A DNA stretch of 64,000 nucleotides from Dyadobacter sp. CY347 (GTDB lineage: Bacteria > Bacteroidota > Bacteroidia > Cytophagales > Spirosomataceae): positions 310,001-374,000 of the forward strand of contig NZ_JAKFFT010000008.1 of assembly GCF_021502655.1 (NCBI RefSeq), read 5' to 3'. The notes under the pieces were generated by a model. It worked only from the letters and a program-made list of their open reading frames with translations. It did not search any database and was not told the DNA's origin. Of the stretch, positions 63,753 to 64,000 are shown piece by piece. The position numbers and the translations under genes were made by a program. How positions within the stretch are numbered: position 1 is the stretch's first letter; each line of letters starts with the position of its first letter.

Positions 63753-63998
63753 TTATTCAATTGATAATGGAGAAATGAAGATGCGTTCAAAGAAAACGAA
63801 AGGCTCATTGGTTCGCTTAATCGCTGCTTTCACTTCCACGCCAACCCGCTTTCGGACGTAATTATTTGTCTTGGTAAGCACTTCAAATTCCTCAACTTCC
63901 ACGCGTATTTTCGGATTGGCAAGCCGCTTTTCAAATTTGGTGATGGCTTCTTCCAGTGATTCTTTGATCAGGTCTTTCCATTTTAATTGGGATAACAT
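63753..63998 (-). CDS. TssE/gp25-like baseplate protein, 5' end outside the window
   Basis: At least 81 residues are visible (WKDLIKESLEEAITKFEKRL, IRVEVEEFEVLTKTNNYVRKRVGVEVKAAI in parts). This matches the C-terminal half of phage gp25/TssE, which links the baseplate wedge to the sheath. Family members are normally about 140 residues, and this frame runs open to the right edge, so the ATG at 63998 is probably internal and the true start lies beyond the window. It is the first visible gene of the type VI operon. Confidence 0.8.
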   Translation of the reverse strand: MLSQLKWKDLIKESLEEAITKFEKRLANPKIRVEVEEFEVLTKTNNYVRKRVGVEVKAAIKRTNEPFVFFERIFISPLSIE

Positions 63999-64000
63999 GG

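Overview
The window looks like a contiguous piece of a Bacteroidota chromosome, most likely order Cytophagales and possibly Dyadobacter or a close relative. The taxon is my inference from gene content: a gldB-type gliding lipoprotein, DUF4295 behind rpmG, a fused SecDF, DUF6089 and DUF4293 proteins, an LptD paired with an amidase/MCE operon, and promoter boxes of the Bacteroidota type (TAnnTTTG). Genes are dense, lie on both strands and are mostly housekeeping. Several starts in the longest reading frames are probably TTG or GTG artefacts, and I moved those to the ATG where the family N-terminus begins. I saw no rRNA, tRNA, CRISPR array, insertion sequence or prophage.

Layout. 1-8.7 kb (minus): a DksA-like regulator with a degenerate zinc finger, pyruvate dehydrogenase E1 beta, and a three-gene operon of two transglutaminase-fold proteins flanking a permuted ATP-grasp/alpha-E protein. 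9-14.3 kb: proC, a DUF1338 (2-oxoadipate dioxygenase-like) gene, a ParE-type toxin-antitoxin pair, a DUF2442/DUF4160 pair, a double-esterase secreted enzyme and a small coiled-coil gene. 14.3-18.8 kb (minus): a dehydrogenase plus acyl-CoA carboxylase pair fitting branched-chain acid breakdown, then an MCE protein and a cell-wall amidase. 18.8-27.2 kb (plus): LptD, a fused 2-oxoacid dehydrogenase E1, and an overlapping trio (sugar transferase, acetyltransferase, aminotransferase) of the Pgl/bacillosamine type. DUF1573 sits between these on the minus strand.

27.2-43 kb: a two-domain FKBP lipoprotein, endonuclease III, an ECF sigma factor coupled to a small ORF, a YjjG-like phosphatase, a serine protease, DUF2911, two outer-membrane beta-barrels, an ABC transporter with a His-rich loop followed by a DUF3299 protein, a lone nuoH, gldB, a YeeZ-like protein, a TlpA-like thioredoxin, gatB and a cytochrome c lipoprotein. 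43.2-55.8 kb (mostly plus): rpmG-DUF4295, ftsY, a second toxin-antitoxin pair, rimO, a DUF4293 protein, kdsD (minus), recQ, purD, a RicT/PSP1 protein, anmK and an L-2-hydroxyglutarate oxidase gene. 55.8-64 kb (minus): an APC permease, SecDF, an unknown protein, and the end of a type VI secretion baseplate operon (TssE-, TssF-, TssG-like) that runs off the right edge.

The least explained items are the transglutaminase/ATP-grasp operon (function unknown although the domains are known), the ABC/DUF3299 metal-linked set, the orphan nuoH, the small gene coupled to the sigma factor, the DUF2442/DUF4160 pair, and a dispersed palindromic repeat that forms a perfect 30-bp inverted repeat at about 47.4 kb. 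I found no single locus that I can defend as a wholly new system.
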